From Pseudoxanthomonas sp. SL93 (lineage in GTDB: Bacteria > Pseudomonadota > Gammaproteobacteria > Xanthomonadales > Xanthomonadaceae): a stretch of DNA of 64,000 nt. Shown in pieces: positions 63,182 through 64,000 of this stretch (position 1 is its first letter; the number at the start of each line of letters is the position of its first letter). Under the pieces are notes generated by a model, which searched no databases, was not told the DNA's origin, and saw only the letters and a list, made by a program, of their open reading frames with translations. A program made the position numbers and the translations under genes. Location: contig NZ_CP113065.1 of NCBI RefSeq assembly GCF_026625825.1, positions 806,001-870,000 of the forward strand, read 5' to 3'.

Positions 63182-64000
63182 ATGCTGCGCATCCAGGCTG
63201 AAGCACTGACGTACGACGACGTTTCGCTCGTCCCCGCTCACTCCACCGTCCTGCCCAAGGATGTCAGCCTGGAAACGCGCCTGACGCGCGACCTGCGGCT
63301 GAAGCTGCCGATCGTTTCGGCCGCCATGGACACCGTCACCGAGGCCCGTCTCGCCATCGCCATGGCGCAGCTGGGCGGCATCGGCATCGTGCACAAGAAC
63401 CTGACCATCGGCCAGCAGGCGGCCGAAGTGGCCAAGGTCAAGAAGTTCGAAGCCGGTGTCATCAAGGAGCCCTTCACCGTCGGTCCCGAGACGACCATCG
63501 CCGAAGTGCTCAAGCTCACCCGCGCACGCAACATCTCCGGGGTGCCGGTGGTGGACGGCGGCCAGCTGGTCGGCATCGTCACCAGCCGCGACATGCGTTT
63601 CGAGACCAAGCTGGACGATCCGGTCCGCCACATCATGACCAAGAAGGACCGGCTGGTCACGGTGAAGGAAGGCGCCAGCGATCAGGAAGTGCTGCAGCTG
63701 CTGCACCGCAACCGCATCGAGAAGGTGCTGGTGGTCAACGACGACTTCGAGCTGCGCGGACTGATCACGGTCAAGGACATCCAGAAGAAGAGCGACAACC
63801 CCAACGCCGCGAAGGACAGCGCCACGCGCCTGCTGGTGGGCGCTGCGGTCGGCGTGGGTGGCGATACCGAGCAGCGCATCGAAGCGCTGGCGGCTGCCGG
63901 CGTGGACGTGGTCATCGTGGACACCGCGCACGGCCATTCGCAGGGCGTGCTGGACCGCGTGGCCTGGGTGAAGAAGCGCTTCCCGCTGCTGCAGGTCATC
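63182..64000 (+). CDS. guaB: IMP dehydrogenase, N-terminal 273 residues
   Basis: The frame is open to the window edge. [20 protein letters not shown] and [28 protein letters not shown] are the GuaB start. Two CBS domains span about 93-200 ([39 protein letters not shown]). [14 protein letters not shown] and [13 protein letters not shown] resume the catalytic barrel. The active-site Cys lies beyond the edge. It catalyses the first step from IMP to GMP. Confidence 0.96.
   Translation, partial: MLRIQAEALTYDDVSLVPAHSTVLPKDVSLETRLTRDLRLKLPIVSAAMDTVTEARLAIAMAQLGGIGIVHKNLTIGQQAAEVAKVKKFEAGVIKEPFTVGPETTIAEVLKLTRARNISGVPVVDGGQLVGIVTSRDMRFETKLDDPVRHIMTKKDRLVTVKEGASDQEVLQLLHRNRIEKVLVVNDDFELRGLITVKDIQKKSDNPNAAKDSATRLLVGAAVGVGGDTEQRIEALAAAGVDVVIVDTAHGHSQGVLDRVAWVKKRFPLLQVI

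Noticed and set aside
1..64000. CRISPR arrays, tRNA or rRNA genes, insertion sequences, prophage genes
   Set aside because: Looked for regularly spaced repeats, T-loop-like GTTCGAATC stretches, transposase or integrase motifs; none found by eye.

Overview
The window is a gene-dense, roughly two-thirds G+C stretch of a gammaproteobacterial chromosome. It fits Xanthomonadaceae, most likely Pseudoxanthomonas or a close relative. The reasons are the order cmk-rpsA-ihfB-lapA-lapB followed by wbpL/wbpM-like genes and galU, the order ndk-rlmN-pilF-rodZ-yfgM-bamB-der, the paired RND permease operon, the type B ribosomal protein L36, a Pro-rich 'transmembrane repetitive' protein, and short REP-like inverted repeats with a GGAGCGACGTC core. 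The genus is an inference. I see no tRNA or rRNA gene, insertion sequence, prophage or CRISPR array. It reads as core chromosome with a few accessory-looking patches.

Layout. 1-10.6 kb is regulatory and accessory: the start of an exported protein, a large periplasmic-propeller histidine kinase, a penicillin-binding-fold serine hydrolase, a DJ-1/PfpI protein divergent from a LysR regulator, a 35-residue membrane protein behind a near-consensus promoter with two upstream direct repeats, a non-coding interval headed by a 20-bp palindrome like a GacA box and closed by a terminator, a PEP-mutase-family enzyme, an M28 peptidase and a GacA/UvrY-like response regulator. 10.6-20 kb holds rne divergent from rluC, a DUF1761 protein, a TonB-domain lipoprotein overlapping pterin carbinolamine dehydratase, nfuA, the Pro-rich protein, and two tandem monohaem cytochromes. 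20-28 kb is a three-gene RND efflux operon (adaptor plus two unlike permeases). 28-34.5 kb, on the minus strand, has a TraB-family protein, an acetyltransferase, aguB, an MFS protein, an aldo/keto reductase and aguA, so the agmatine-to-putrescine pathway is present but split.

34.7-45 kb covers the type B L36 gene, cmk, rpsA with a structured leader, ihfB, the LPS-control pair lapA/lapB, O-antigen/nucleotide-sugar genes (WbpL-like, WbpM-like, galU), an amine oxidase-like flavoprotein and csaA. 45-49.4 kb is a fatty-acid beta-oxidation operon headed by a PsrA-type TetR regulator that has a matching CAAAC-N4-GTTTG operator at its own promoter. 49.5-61 kb runs ndk, rlmN, pilF, rodZ-like, yfgM, bamB, der, moeA, a rhodanese-MoeB fusion, a small membrane protein and a Kef-type K+/H+ antiporter. 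61-64 kb has an alpha/beta hydrolase, a DUF1244 protein, folD bracketed by REP-like repeats, and the start of guaB, which runs off the window.

Translational coupling is common. ATGA, TGATG, TAGTG or GTGA overlaps link the RND operon, lapB-glycosyltransferase, wbpM-galU, rlmN-pilF-rodZ, yfgM-bamB, der-moeA, and phhB with the TonB lipoprotein. The most rewarding items to test are the palindrome-headed non-coding interval at 7068-7291, the direct-repeat-controlled small membrane protein just beside it, and the rpsA leader.
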